Assembly: GCA_021732215.1 (NCBI GenBank)
Contig: JAKFVL010000008.1
Location: forward strand, 1 to 64,000
From: Hyphomicrobiales bacterium
GTDB taxonomy: Bacteria; Pseudomonadota; Alphaproteobacteria; Rhizobiales; Xanthobacteraceae
DNA: 64,000 nt
Reading direction: 5' to 3'
Under the pieces are notes generated by a model. The model was not told the DNA's origin and did no database searches. It was given only the letters and a program-made list of their open reading frames with translations. The translations under genes were made by a program, and so were the position numbers. Below, piece by piece: positions 1-7,941 of this stretch; the stretch's first letter is position 1, and each line of letters starts with the position of its first letter.

Positions 1-35
1 CCCCCAACCCCTCCCCACACGGGGGAGGGGAGCAG
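1..35. repeat. Partial copy of the ~140 bp C/G-rich palindromic repeat (family R1), in frame with ileS
   Basis: A run of C-rich then G-rich bases with a short CACAC centre resembles the right-hand hairpin of the R1 repeats at 10707, 16162, 35174 and 55976. It reads open in the ileS frame, and the recognisable ileS protein begins right after it at about base 39. Either the repeat is inserted in frame in ileS or ileS is interrupted here. The left part lies outside the window. Confidence 0.55.
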
Positions 36-1607
36 AAAGGCGACACGCTGCGTGCCCGCGCGCTGCATGCGATCTCGGTGGCGCAGTGGGTGCCGCCGGC
101 CGGACAGAACCGCATCAACGGCATGATCGCCAACCGCCCGGACTGGGTGGTGTCGCGCCAGCGCGCGTGGGGCGTGCCGATCGCGGTGTTCGTCAAGGAC
201 AAGGGCGACGGCTCGGTCGAGATCCTGCAGGACGAGGCGATCAACCAAAGCATCACCGAAGCCTTCATGAACGAGGGCGCGGATGCGTGGTACGCAGCCG
301 GCGCGCGCGAGCGCTTCCTCGGGCCGAAAGCATCCGAAGGCTGGCAGAAGGTCGATGACATTCTCGATGTCTGGTTCGATTCGGGCTCGACGCATGCCTT
401 CGTGCTGGAGGATCGCCAGAACTTTCCCACCCTCGGCGAGATCAAGCGCAAGATCGACGGCGGCAACGATACGGTGATGTATCTGGAAGGCTCTGACCAG
501 CATCGCGGCTGGTTTCATTCATCGCTGCTGGAGAGCTGCGGCACGCGCGGCCGAGCGCCCTATGATGTGGTGCTGACCCACGGCTTCACGCTCGACGAGC
601 AGGGCCGCAAGATGTCGAAGTCGGTCGGCAACACAGTCGAGCCGCAGAAGGTCATCAAGGACTCCGGTGCGGACATCCTGCGGCTGTGGGTCGCGGCGTC
701 GGATTATTCCGACGACCAGCGCATCGGTCCGGAAATCCTGAAAACCATGGTCGAGACCTACCGCAAGCTGCGCAACACCATCCGCTGGATGCTCGGCACG
801 CTGGCGCACTTCAAGCCGGACGATGCGATCGAGCACATGGACATGCCCGAGCTGGAGCGGCTGATGCTGCATCGCCTCGCCGAAGCCGATGCGACGGTGC
901 GCGAGGCTTACGAGACCTACGACTACAAGACCGTGGTCGCGACGCTGGCCGCGTTCATGAACACCGAACTGTCGGCGTTCTACTTCGACATCCGCAAGGA
1001 CACGCTCTACTGCGAGCCGCCGTCGTCGGCGATGCGCAAGGCGTCGCTCACGGTGGTCGACATGCTGTGCGACGCGATCCTGAAATGGCTGGCGCCGATC
1101 CTGTCGTTCACCGCCGATGAAGCGTGGCTCGCCTATCGCCCCGACGCGGAGCCGTCGGTGCATCTGACCACGTTCCCGCAGGGGCTTGGCCAGTATCGCG
1201 ACGATGCGCTGGCCGCGAAGTGGGATGCGATCCGCGACGTGCGCCGCGTCGTCACCGGCGCGATCGAGGTCGAACGCGCGGCCAAGCGCATCGGCTCGTC
1301 GCTCGAAGCCTCGCCGCTGGTCTATGTGTCCGATCCGGCGCTGTTCGCCATCATGGCAAGCATCGACCTCGCCGACGTGTGCATCACCTCGAATGCGGAA
1401 CTGACCAATGCGGACGCGCCCGCGAACGCATTCAGGCTGGCAGACGTCGCGAACGTCGCGGTCGTGGTCGAAAGGGCCGTCGGCACGAAATGCGCGCGCT
1501 CGTGGAAGATTCTCCAGAGCGTCGGTGACGATCCCGACTATCCCGACGTGTCACCGCGCGACGCGGACGCGCTGCGCGAATGGAAAGCGCTCGGCGTTTC
1601 GGTTTGA
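3..1607 (+). CDS. ileS: Isoleucyl-tRNA synthetase, C-terminal part (N-terminus outside window)
   Basis: Class I aminoacyl-tRNA synthetase charging tRNA-Ile with isoleucine in the cytoplasm. Roughly the last 520 of about 1000 residues are visible. The segment contains [12 protein letters not shown], the [12 protein letters not shown] stretch and the ATP-binding KMSKS loop ([11 protein letters not shown], near base 610), followed by the anticodon-binding helical domain ([14 protein letters not shown]). The C-terminus has KCARSWKI, where zinc-ribbon forms have two Cys pairs, so the zinc ribbon looks degenerate. The frame is open to the left edge. A GTG at 78 is an internal Val codon, not a start. 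lspA follows after 12 bases, a common gene order. The first 35 bases of the frame look like an intergenic repeat (see finding). Confidence 0.95.
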   Translation, partial: PNPSPHGGGEQKGDTLRARALHAISVAQWVPPAGQNRINGMIANRPDWVVSRQRAWGVPIAVFVKDKGDGSVEILQDEAINQSITEAFMNEGADAWYAAGARERFLGPKASEGWQKVDDILDVWFDSGSTHAFVLEDRQNFPTLGEIKRKIDGGNDTVMYLEGSDQHRGWFHSSLLESCGTRGRAPYDVVLTHGFTLDEQGRKMSKSVGNTVEPQKVIKDSGADILRLWVAASDYSDDQRIGPEILKTMVETYRKLRNTIRWMLGTLAHFKPDDAIEHMDMPELERLMLHRLAEADATVREAYETYDYKTVVATLAAFMNTELSAFYFDIRKDTLYCEPPSSAMRKASLTVVDMLCDAILKWLAPILSFTADEAWLAYRPDAEPSVHLTTFPQGLGQYRDDALAAKWDAIRDVRRVVTGAIEVERAAKRIGSSLEASPLVYVSDPALFAIMASIDLADVCITSNAELTNADAPANAFRLADVANVAVVVERAVGTKCARSWKILQSVGDDPDYPDVSPRDADALREWKALGVSV

Positions 1608-1619
1608 TCGGACACACGC

Positions 1620-2117
1620 ATGCACCCAGCTCTGCGTCCCGGCATCGTTGCAGCGCTGATCACCGTCGCGCTCGATCAGGCGTCGAAGCTGTGGCTGATC
1701 CACGGCTATGGGCTTGGCGGGCGCGGCGTCGTGCCGGTGCTGCCGTTCTTCGATCTGGTGCTCGCCTGGAATACCGGCATCAGCTACGGCTGGTTCCAGA
1801 CCGAGAGCACGCTCGGGCAGGCCATCCTGCTGGTCATCAAGGCCGCCGCCGTCGTGGCGCTGGCGATCTGGATGGCGCGGTCGAACACCCGGCTTGCGAC
1901 CATCGGTCTCGGGCTGATTATCGGCGGGGCCATCGGCAACGCCATCGACCGCTTCGCCTATGGCGCGGTGGCCGATTTTGCCCTGCTTCATGCCCAGATC
2001 GGGGGGCAAAGGTATAACTGGTACGTGTTTAACCTTGCCGACGTGGCGATTGTTGCTGGAGTCCTGGGTCTGCTGTATGACTCGTTCCGGGCTCCAGACG
2101 CCGCAAAAGCGCCGTGA
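1620..2117 (+). CDS. lspA: Lipoprotein signal peptidase (signal peptidase II)
   Basis: Inner-membrane aspartyl protease that removes signal peptides from diacylated prolipoproteins. The protein is 165 aa, normal for the family, with four hydrophobic segments. Conserved boxes are DQASK (19-23), WNTGISYG (50-57), GGAIGNAIDR with catalytic Asp110, and WYVFNLADVA with catalytic Asp141. It lies 12 bp downstream of ileS and is probably co-transcribed with it. Lipoproteins in this window that would be substrates include Pal and the lipobox protein at 38575. Confidence 0.96.
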   Translation: MHPALRPGIVAALITVALDQASKLWLIHGYGLGGRGVVPVLPFFDLVLAWNTGISYGWFQTESTLGQAILLVIKAAAVVALAIWMARSNTRLATIGLGLIIGGAIGNAIDRFAYGAVADFALLHAQIGGQRYNWYVFNLADVAIVAGVLGLLYDSFRAPDAAKAP

Positions 2118-2183
2118 TCCCCGGGGTATATCCTCTGGAAATCCAGTGACTTGTTCCAGCTTTGGCAGTAACGGACCAGATCG

Positions 2184-2915
2184 ATGCGCGCCACCCACCA
2201 TTTGAACGTCCACAATATTCGCCGCAGGCCCCGCCGCGCCTTGCGGCTGGCGCTGTGCGCTCTCGCCGTCTGCACGATCGCGGCCCAGCCCGCGTTCGCC
2301 GCCGACGATGACGAAGAGGACAACCAGTCGTTTTCACAGAGAATCATCGGCAGTGTGATACGCGGCATCGGCGGCACCAACCTCGAAAACGGCGGCATTG
2401 AATATCGCGAGCGTTCGCCGCTGGTGATTCCGCCGAAGGTGGAGTTGCGCGCGCCGGAAACGCAGCGCCAGATTACTGCGCCGAACTGGCCGAAGGATCC
2501 CGATGTCATCGAGCGGCAGGCGCGCAGGGAGGCCGCCCGCAAGAAAGGCGGTACAACGCGCGACGCCACGCTGGAAACGCGCGAAGCAGCGCGCATCCTG
2601 CTGCCGAGCGAGCTCGCCGGCCAGCCGGTGACCCGCAGTACCAGCCGCGATTCGGTTGTTCCCGGCGCGACCAGCAACAATCCGATTCTGAGCCCGTCCG
2701 AGCTCGGCTACAATGGCGGATTTTTTGGCTTGTTCAGCAGCAAGAAGGCAGAAGCCGAGCGCTTCACGGGCGAACCGTCCCGCGAGAGTCTCACTCAGCC
2801 ACCAGTCGGCTATCAAACGCCATCGCCGAACTTCGCCTATGGAACGGGCGCGTCCGCGCTCCAGCCCAATTACCAGCCGCCCCCCAATCCAGTTCTGGAC
2901 ACTGGCCGCAGGTAA
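2184..2915 (+). CDS. Conserved secreted protein of unknown function
   Basis: 243 aa. An Arg-rich N-terminus precedes a hydrophobic stretch (about residues 20-40) ending in AFA before an acidic run (DDDEED), so it reads as a Sec signal peptide. The mature part is low in complexity and rich in Pro, Arg and Ser, with no catalytic motif I recognise. It lies between lspA and the two M16 peptidase genes on the same strand and could be part of that transcription unit. The ribosome binding site at the ATG is weak, so the exact start is uncertain. Confidence 0.7.
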   Translation: MRATHHLNVHNIRRRPRRALRLALCALAVCTIAAQPAFAADDDEEDNQSFSQRIIGSVIRGIGGTNLENGGIEYRERSPLVIPPKVELRAPETQRQITAPNWPKDPDVIERQARREAARKKGGTTRDATLETREAARILLPSELAGQPVTRSTSRDSVVPGATSNNPILSPSELGYNGGFFGLFSSKKAEAERFTGEPSRESLTQPPVGYQTPSPNFAYGTGASALQPNYQPPPNPVLDTGRR

Positions 2916-3062
2916 TCGCTCGCGCGGATAGTTGATCGCAACGTGATTTGCGGTGCAGCACTGTCCAGTCCAGTATGACGGTACCAGTGCAACGCTTTCG
3001 TTGCTTTTCCGGTTGGCGGCGACCCGAGCCGCCATTTTTGTGAAACGAACCGGTACCTCATC

Positions 3063-4454
3063 ATGATCTCATTGAATCGCTACGCCACGCTCGCAGTCCC
3101 TGCGGTCGCGGCGATGTGTCTCCTTATGCCGCCTCGTGAAGCCCGTGCGCAGACCGCCGAGGTGCAGCGCCCGGCGACGTTCACGCTCAGCAACGGCATG
3201 CAGGTGGTGGTCATCACCGACCGCCGCACGCCGGTGGTCACGCACATGGTCTGGTACAAGGTCGGCTCCGCCGACGAGACGCCCGGCAAATCCGGGCTTG
3301 CGCATTTCCTCGAACATCTGATGTTCAAGGGCACCGCGAAGAATCCGGCCGGCGCCTTTTCCAAGGCCGTGACACTGTTCGGCGGCAGCGAAAACGCATT
3401 CACATCGACCGACTACACCGGCTACTTCCAGCGCGTCACCAAGGACAAGCTGCCCGTACTGATGGACATGGAGGCCGATCGCATGACCGGCCTCGTCCTG
3501 AAAGACGAGGTCGTGCTGCCGGAGCGCGACGTGGTGCTGGAGGAATACAATCAGCGCACCGCCAATAGCCCCGACGCCCGGCTTGGCGATCAGGTGAACG
3601 CCGCGCTCTATCTCAATCACCCCTACGGCCGGCCGGTGATCGGCTGGAAGCAGGAGATCGAGAAGCTCAACCGCGAGGACGCGCTCGCCTTCTACAAGGT
3701 GCACTACGCGCCGAACAACGCGATCCTGATCGTGGCCGGCGACGTATCTGGCGACGAAGTGCTGCCGCTCGCCGAGCGAACCTACGGCAAGATTCCTGCG
3801 CAGCCGTCGATTCCGGCGCAGCGCATCCGGCCGCAGGAACCGCAGCCCGCCGCCGCACGAACCGTTACGCTCGCCGATCGCCGGGTCGAGCAGCCGAGCG
3901 TGCGCCGTTCCTATCTGGTGCCGTCGGCGGTCACGGGTGCGGCCGGCGAAAGTGCCGCACTGCAGGTGCTGGCGCAGATCATGGGCAGCGGCACCAGTTC
4001 ATACCTCCATCGCGCGCTGGTGCTCGACAAGCAGATCGCGCTCTCGGCCAGCGCCTGGTATTCGGGCCTGTCACTCGACGCGACGTCGTTCGGTCTTTCG
4101 GCAACGCCCAAGACCGGAGTCGAATTCGCACAGATCGAACAGGTGTTCGACAGCGTGATCGCCGACATCGCCCAGAACGGCGTGCGCGCCGAGGATCTCG
4201 AGCGCGTCAAGACCCAGCTGATCGCCGATACCATCTACGCCCAGGACAATCAGGCCACGCTGGCGCGCTGGTACGGCTCCGCCATGACGGTCGGGCTTGG
4301 TGTCGACGACGTGCTGAGCTGGCCGGCCCGCGTCCGCGCGGTCACATCCGATCAGGTGCGCAACGCAGCGCGCACCTGGTTCGACAAGAACCGGTCCGTC
4401 ACCGGCTATCTCATCAAGGACACGGCGCCGCGGCGCGAGGAGAAGCGATCGTGA
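3063..4454 (+). CDS. M16 family zinc metallopeptidase, catalytic subunit
   Basis: 463 aa periplasmic peptidase of the pitrilysin/insulinase superfamily. A signal peptide spans about residues 1-30 (ends AR-AQ). The inverted zinc motif HFLEH is at residues 81-85 (His81, Glu84 and His85 in HFLEHLMFKG), and the third zinc ligand probably lies in the VVLEEYNQR helix near 160. N- and C-terminal M16 halves are both present. The stop overlaps the start of the next gene by 4 bp, whose product is a second M16 protein lacking the zinc motif, so the two probably form a heterodimer. The native substrate is unknown. Confidence 0.93.
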   Translation: MISLNRYATLAVPAVAAMCLLMPPREARAQTAEVQRPATFTLSNGMQVVVITDRRTPVVTHMVWYKVGSADETPGKSGLAHFLEHLMFKGTAKNPAGAFSKAVTLFGGSENAFTSTDYTGYFQRVTKDKLPVLMDMEADRMTGLVLKDEVVLPERDVVLEEYNQRTANSPDARLGDQVNAALYLNHPYGRPVIGWKQEIEKLNREDALAFYKVHYAPNNAILIVAGDVSGDEVLPLAERTYGKIPAQPSIPAQRIRPQEPQPAAARTVTLADRRVEQPSVRRSYLVPSAVTGAAGESAALQVLAQIMGSGTSSYLHRALVLDKQIALSASAWYSGLSLDATSFGLSATPKTGVEFAQIEQVFDSVIADIAQNGVRAEDLERVKTQLIADTIYAQDNQATLARWYGSAMTVGLGVDDVLSWPARVRAVTSDQVRNAARTWFDKNRSVTGYLIKDTAPRREEKRS

Positions 4455-5779
4455 TCGTCATATCTAACCGCATCCGGACATTCGCCGTCGCGCTGGCGGC
4501 AACATTCGCCGCCGTCTCGCTCACCCCTGCAACTGCGGACGCCGCAGCAAAAATCCAGCGCTACATCTCGCCCGGCGGCATCGAAGCGTGGTTCGTGCAG
4601 GACGCCACCGTCCCGCTGATTGCCATGGAGTACTCCTTCGACGGCGGCGCATCGCAGGACCCGGCCGACAAGACCGGCGTCGGCTATCTCGTCTCGGCCA
4701 TGCTGAACGAAGGCGCCGGCGAACTGGACTCCAAGACATTTCAGGACCGGCTCGACCGCCGCGCCATCAGCCTGAGCTGGAGCGCCGCGCGCGACCACTT
4801 CCGCGGTTCGCTGCGCACCCTGAAGGAAAACAGCGGCGAGGCGTTCGGCCTGCTCAAACTGGCGCTCACCGCGCCGCGCTTCGAGAGCGAGCCGCTGGAG
4901 CGCGAACGCGCCCAGGTGATCTCGGGGCTGCGCCGCGAAACCACAAATCCGAATTCGCTTGCGGGCCGCCGCTTCTTCGAGACGCTGTTCGGCAACCATC
5001 CCTATGGCCGCCCCAGCAACGGCACACTCGAAACCGTCCCCAACATCACCCCCGCCGATCTCAAGCAGTACGCCGCGCGCATATTCGCCAGGGATACGCT
5101 GAAAGTGTCCGTGGTCGGCGATATCGAGCCGGACGCGCTCGGCAAGCTGCTCGACCTGACCTTCGGCGCGCTGCCGGCCAAGGGCGACCTCGTGGCGATC
5201 CCGAAGATCGAGGCGGCCAAGCCGCCGCAGCGATCGCTGATCGCGCTCGACGTCCCGCAAACCGTGGTGATGTTCGGCGGCCCCGGCATTCAACGCGACG
5301 ATCCGGACTTCATGGCGGCGTTCGTCGCCAACCACATCCTCGGCGGCGGCTCGTTCTCGTCGCGGCTGTATCGCGAAATCCGCGAAAAACGCGGTCTCGC
5401 CTATTCGGTCTACGAGCAGTTGCTGTGGATGAAGCAGTCGGCGATCTTCACCGGCGCCACCGCGACCCGCGCCGACCGCGCCAATGAGACGGTCGACACC
5501 ATCACAACCGAGGCGCGGCGGATGGCCGACGAAGGCCCGACGCAGCAAGAGCTGGATGACGCGAAATCCTACCTCAAGGGTTCGCAGATGCTGGCGCTCG
5601 ACACCAATTCCAAGATCGCTTCAGCGCTGCTGCTGTTCCAGCTCGACAAGCTCGGCATCGACTACATCGAGAAGCGCAACTCGCTGATCGATGCGGTCAC
5701 TCTGGCCGACGTCAAGCGCGTGTCCCGCCGCCTGTGGGGCAACGGTCTGCTCACCGTCATCGTCGGCCGCTCGGCCTGA
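4451..5779 (+). CDS. M16 family peptidase-like protein, non-catalytic partner
   Basis: 442 aa with an N-terminal signal peptide (cleavage around ADA-AA, residues 25-30). It has the M16 fold: the C-terminal region carries the SRLYREIREKRGLAYSVY substrate-contact motif. At the zinc-site position it reads GVGYLVSAMLNEGAGEL, with no HxxEH, so it should be inactive alone. The GTG start overlaps the catalytic gene's stop (GTGA), indicating translational coupling. This active/inactive pairing is known in bacterial M16B systems, where the inactive subunit helps form the substrate chamber. Confidence 0.92.
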   Translation: MIVISNRIRTFAVALAATFAAVSLTPATADAAAKIQRYISPGGIEAWFVQDATVPLIAMEYSFDGGASQDPADKTGVGYLVSAMLNEGAGELDSKTFQDRLDRRAISLSWSAARDHFRGSLRTLKENSGEAFGLLKLALTAPRFESEPLERERAQVISGLRRETTNPNSLAGRRFFETLFGNHPYGRPSNGTLETVPNITPADLKQYAARIFARDTLKVSVVGDIEPDALGKLLDLTFGALPAKGDLVAIPKIEAAKPPQRSLIALDVPQTVVMFGGPGIQRDDPDFMAAFVANHILGGGSFSSRLYREIREKRGLAYSVYEQLLWMKQSAIFTGATATRADRANETVDTITTEARRMADEGPTQQELDDAKSYLKGSQMLALDTNSKIASALLLFQLDKLGIDYIEKRNSLIDAVTLADVKRVSRRLWGNGLLTVIVGRSA

Positions 5780-5801
5780 TCCTTCGGAATCGAACCAGAT
5801 T

Positions 5802-5831
5802 GAAAACACCGGCTTTGCAGCCGGTGTTTTC
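5802..5831. terminator. Strong inverted repeat after the M16 gene pair
   Basis: A perfect 13-bp stem with a 4-base TTGC loop starts 22 bases after the stop of the second M16 gene. The stem ends in A/T runs on both sides (AAAA...TTTT), which fits an intrinsic terminator that separates the peptidase genes from pgi. There is no long U-tract after the stem on the plus strand. Confidence 0.6.
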
Positions 5832-5948
5832 GCGCGCTATGTACAAACCCAACATGCCAAGCGCGGGAGCCATGTTTTGGTCTTCAAGATCCTGTTCGAC
5901 CAGCACGCCAAGACAATCGTGAAATCCGCAGCCCATCCGGAGCATTCC

Positions 5949-7268
5949 ATGTCCGTTGTCCAGTCGATCGATCATGCGCGCGCCGAGGTCGTCGGCGCGC
6001 ACGGCATCGAGCGGAACGCCTACGAGGCGATGCTCAAGCGCACCGAGGCGGCGCTGCAATGGCTGCGCGGACGCCACGCCGACGGCGAGCTGCAACTGCT
6101 GCGGCTGCCCGAGGAACGCCGCGATCTCGCCGGCATCGAACAGGCGGCAGCCGGCTTGCGCGATGGCGCGACCGACATCGTATTTCTCGGCACCGGCGGT
6201 TCCAGCCTCGGCGCGCAGGCGCTGCTGCAACTCGCCGACTACAACGTCCCCGGCCTCGCGCTGCTGCGCACCGGCCCTCGCCTGCACTTCCTTGATAATC
6301 TCGACCCGCAGACCTACGCCGCACTGCTCGGCAAACTGCCGCTCGCCACGACGAAGTTCGTCGCCGTGTCGAAGTCCGGCGGCACCGGCGAAACCTTGAT
6401 GCAGACCATGGCCGCGCTCGACGCCGTGAAACGCGCCGGACTCGAAGCGAAAATTCCGGCGCTGTTCATGGGCCTCTCCGAACCGAACAAGCCGGGCAAG
6501 ACCAACGGACTGCGCGCTCTGCTGGAGGCCTTCAAGGTACCGATGCTGGAGCACGACACGGGCGTCGGCGGGCGCTTTTCGGTGCTGACCAATGTCGGCC
6601 TGCTGCCGGCGGCTGTCGCCGGCCTCAACATCAAGCGTATCCGCGAAGGTGCCGCGAAAGCGCTCGCGCCCGTGCTCGCGAGCAAGCCGGCAGCCGAGGT
6701 GCCCTCGGCCGTCGGTGCGGCGCTGTCGATCGCGCTGGCCGAGCAGAAAGCCAAGCCGATCACGGTGCTGATGTCGTACTCCGACCGGCTCGAACGATTC
6801 GCCAAATGGTATGTGCAACTCTGGGCGGAGAGCGTCGGCAAGGCGGGCCGTGGCACCACCCCGGTTGCGGCGCTGGGGCCGGTCGATCAGCACAGCCAGT
6901 TGCAACTGTTCATCGCCGGTCCGCGCGACAAGCTGTTCACGGTCATCACTACCGGCGTGAGGGGCAAGGGTCCCAGGATGCCGGACGATCTGTCGAAGCT
7001 GTGCGCAGAACCGACGCTCGCGGGCAAGACCATCGGCGATCTGGTCGCGGCACAGGGCCGCGCCACCGCCGAGACGCTGGCCAGGAACGGCTGCCCGGTG
7101 CGCACTTTCCATATCGAGACGCTGGATGAGGCGACGCTCGGCGAGATGCTGATGCATTTCATGCTGGAAACGATCATCGGCGCACACCTGCTAGGTGTGG
7201 ACGCCTTCGATCAGCCGGCAGTGGAAGAAGGCAAGATCCTCGCCAAGCGCTATGTTGCGGAAGGGTAG
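5949..7268 (+). CDS. pgi: Glucose-6-phosphate isomerase
   Basis: Cytoplasmic enzyme interconverting glucose-6-phosphate and fructose-6-phosphate. The frame is open from further upstream, but the ATG at 5949 has a CGGAG ribosome binding site and begins a plausible N-terminus; this gives 439 aa, shorter than the E. coli enzyme (about 550). SIS-type sugar-phosphate motifs are visible: FLGTGGSSLGAQAL, VAVSKSGGTGET, and GVGGRFSVLTNVGLLPA with the active-site region following. DQHSQLQLF near the C-terminus contains the conserved Gln/His of the family. It is flanked by a terminator upstream and a repeat downstream, so it is probably monocistronic. Confidence 0.93.
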   Translation: MSVVQSIDHARAEVVGAHGIERNAYEAMLKRTEAALQWLRGRHADGELQLLRLPEERRDLAGIEQAAAGLRDGATDIVFLGTGGSSLGAQALLQLADYNVPGLALLRTGPRLHFLDNLDPQTYAALLGKLPLATTKFVAVSKSGGTGETLMQTMAALDAVKRAGLEAKIPALFMGLSEPNKPGKTNGLRALLEAFKVPMLEHDTGVGGRFSVLTNVGLLPAAVAGLNIKRIREGAAKALAPVLASKPAAEVPSAVGAALSIALAEQKAKPITVLMSYSDRLERFAKWYVQLWAESVGKAGRGTTPVAALGPVDQHSQLQLFIAGPRDKLFTVITTGVRGKGPRMPDDLSKLCAEPTLAGKTIGDLVAAQGRATAETLARNGCPVRTFHIETLDEATLGEMLMHFMLETIIGAHLLGVDAFDQPAVEEGKILAKRYVAEG

Positions 7269-7270
7269 TC

Positions 7271-7366
7271 GTCGTCCCGGGCGAGCTAAGCGAAGACCCG
7301 GGACCCATACGCCGTGGCCTATCGAGACCGCACGGGGTATGGCTCCCTGCGTTCGCAGGGACGACA
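7271..7366. repeat. Intergenic palindromic repeat (family R5)
   Basis: This starts 3 bases after the pgi stop and fills most of the spacer to arfB. It contains CCCGGG and GGGACCCATAC-type modules and two inverted pairs: CCCGGG either side of the AGCTAAGC loop, and CCCTGCGTTCGCAGGG. It ends in GACGACATC, roughly inverse to its beginning. I recognise this as a common intergenic repeat type of Bradyrhizobium-like genomes. No coding sequence is seen in it. Confidence 0.75.
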
Positions 7367-7393
7367 TCGAATAACGGCGATACACTGTAACCC

Positions 7394-7810
7394 ATGATCC
7401 GCATCGGCCCTTTCCTCTCCATCGACGAAAACGACATCGAGATCGATTTCGTGCGCGCGTCGGGACCGGGCGGGCAAAACGTCAACAAGCTCTCGACCGC
7501 GGCGCAACTGCGCTATCCGATCGCCAAGGCGATGATGCCTCCGGATGCGGAGGCGCGTTTGACGACGCTGGCCGGTCAGCGTCTCACCAAAGACGGCGTG
7601 ATCGTGATCCACGCCCAAAGATTCCGGACGCAGGAACGCAACAAGGCCGATGCGATCGAGCGGCTGGTGGAGCTGCTGCGCGACGCCATGGTGCGCCCCA
7701 AGCCGCGCCGTCCGACGCGGCCGACGCTCGGCTCCAAACAGCGCCGTCTTGAGGGCAAGAAGCGCCGTTCCGACGTTAAGGCGAAGCGCGGAAATCGCTT
7801 CGACGATTAG
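7394..7810 (+). CDS. arfB: Alternative ribosome-rescue peptidyl-tRNA hydrolase ArfB (YaeJ/ICT1 family)
   Basis: 138 aa. The RF1/RF2-like GGQ motif (GPGGQNVNKLST) lies at residues 24-35 (Gly26-Gly27-Gln28), where the family has its catalytic loop, and there is no codon-recognition domain. The C-terminal tail is strongly basic (KRRSDVKAKRGNRF), as needed to enter the empty mRNA channel of stalled ribosomes. The family releases nascent chains from non-stop ribosomes independently of tmRNA. It stands alone between the R5 repeat and mutL. Confidence 0.94.
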   Translation: MIRIGPFLSIDENDIEIDFVRASGPGGQNVNKLSTAAQLRYPIAKAMMPPDAEARLTTLAGQRLTKDGVIVIHAQRFRTQERNKADAIERLVELLRDAMVRPKPRRPTRPTLGSKQRRLEGKKRRSDVKAKRGNRFDD

Positions 7811-7941
7811 GGCGTCGCTCCGGAAGCGCGGGATAACGAGGAAAATCCTTCGCAAAACTTGCGTTCAGGAGCCCGAACGCCACATTCAATGCGCCGTTGT
7901 ACCTACAATCGCACGCTCCCGAATCGGCTTCGAACACGTCC

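Noticed and set aside
5757-7187. 476-aa minus-strand frame opposite pgi
   Set aside because: An antisense frame to a well-supported isomerase gene, without motifs.
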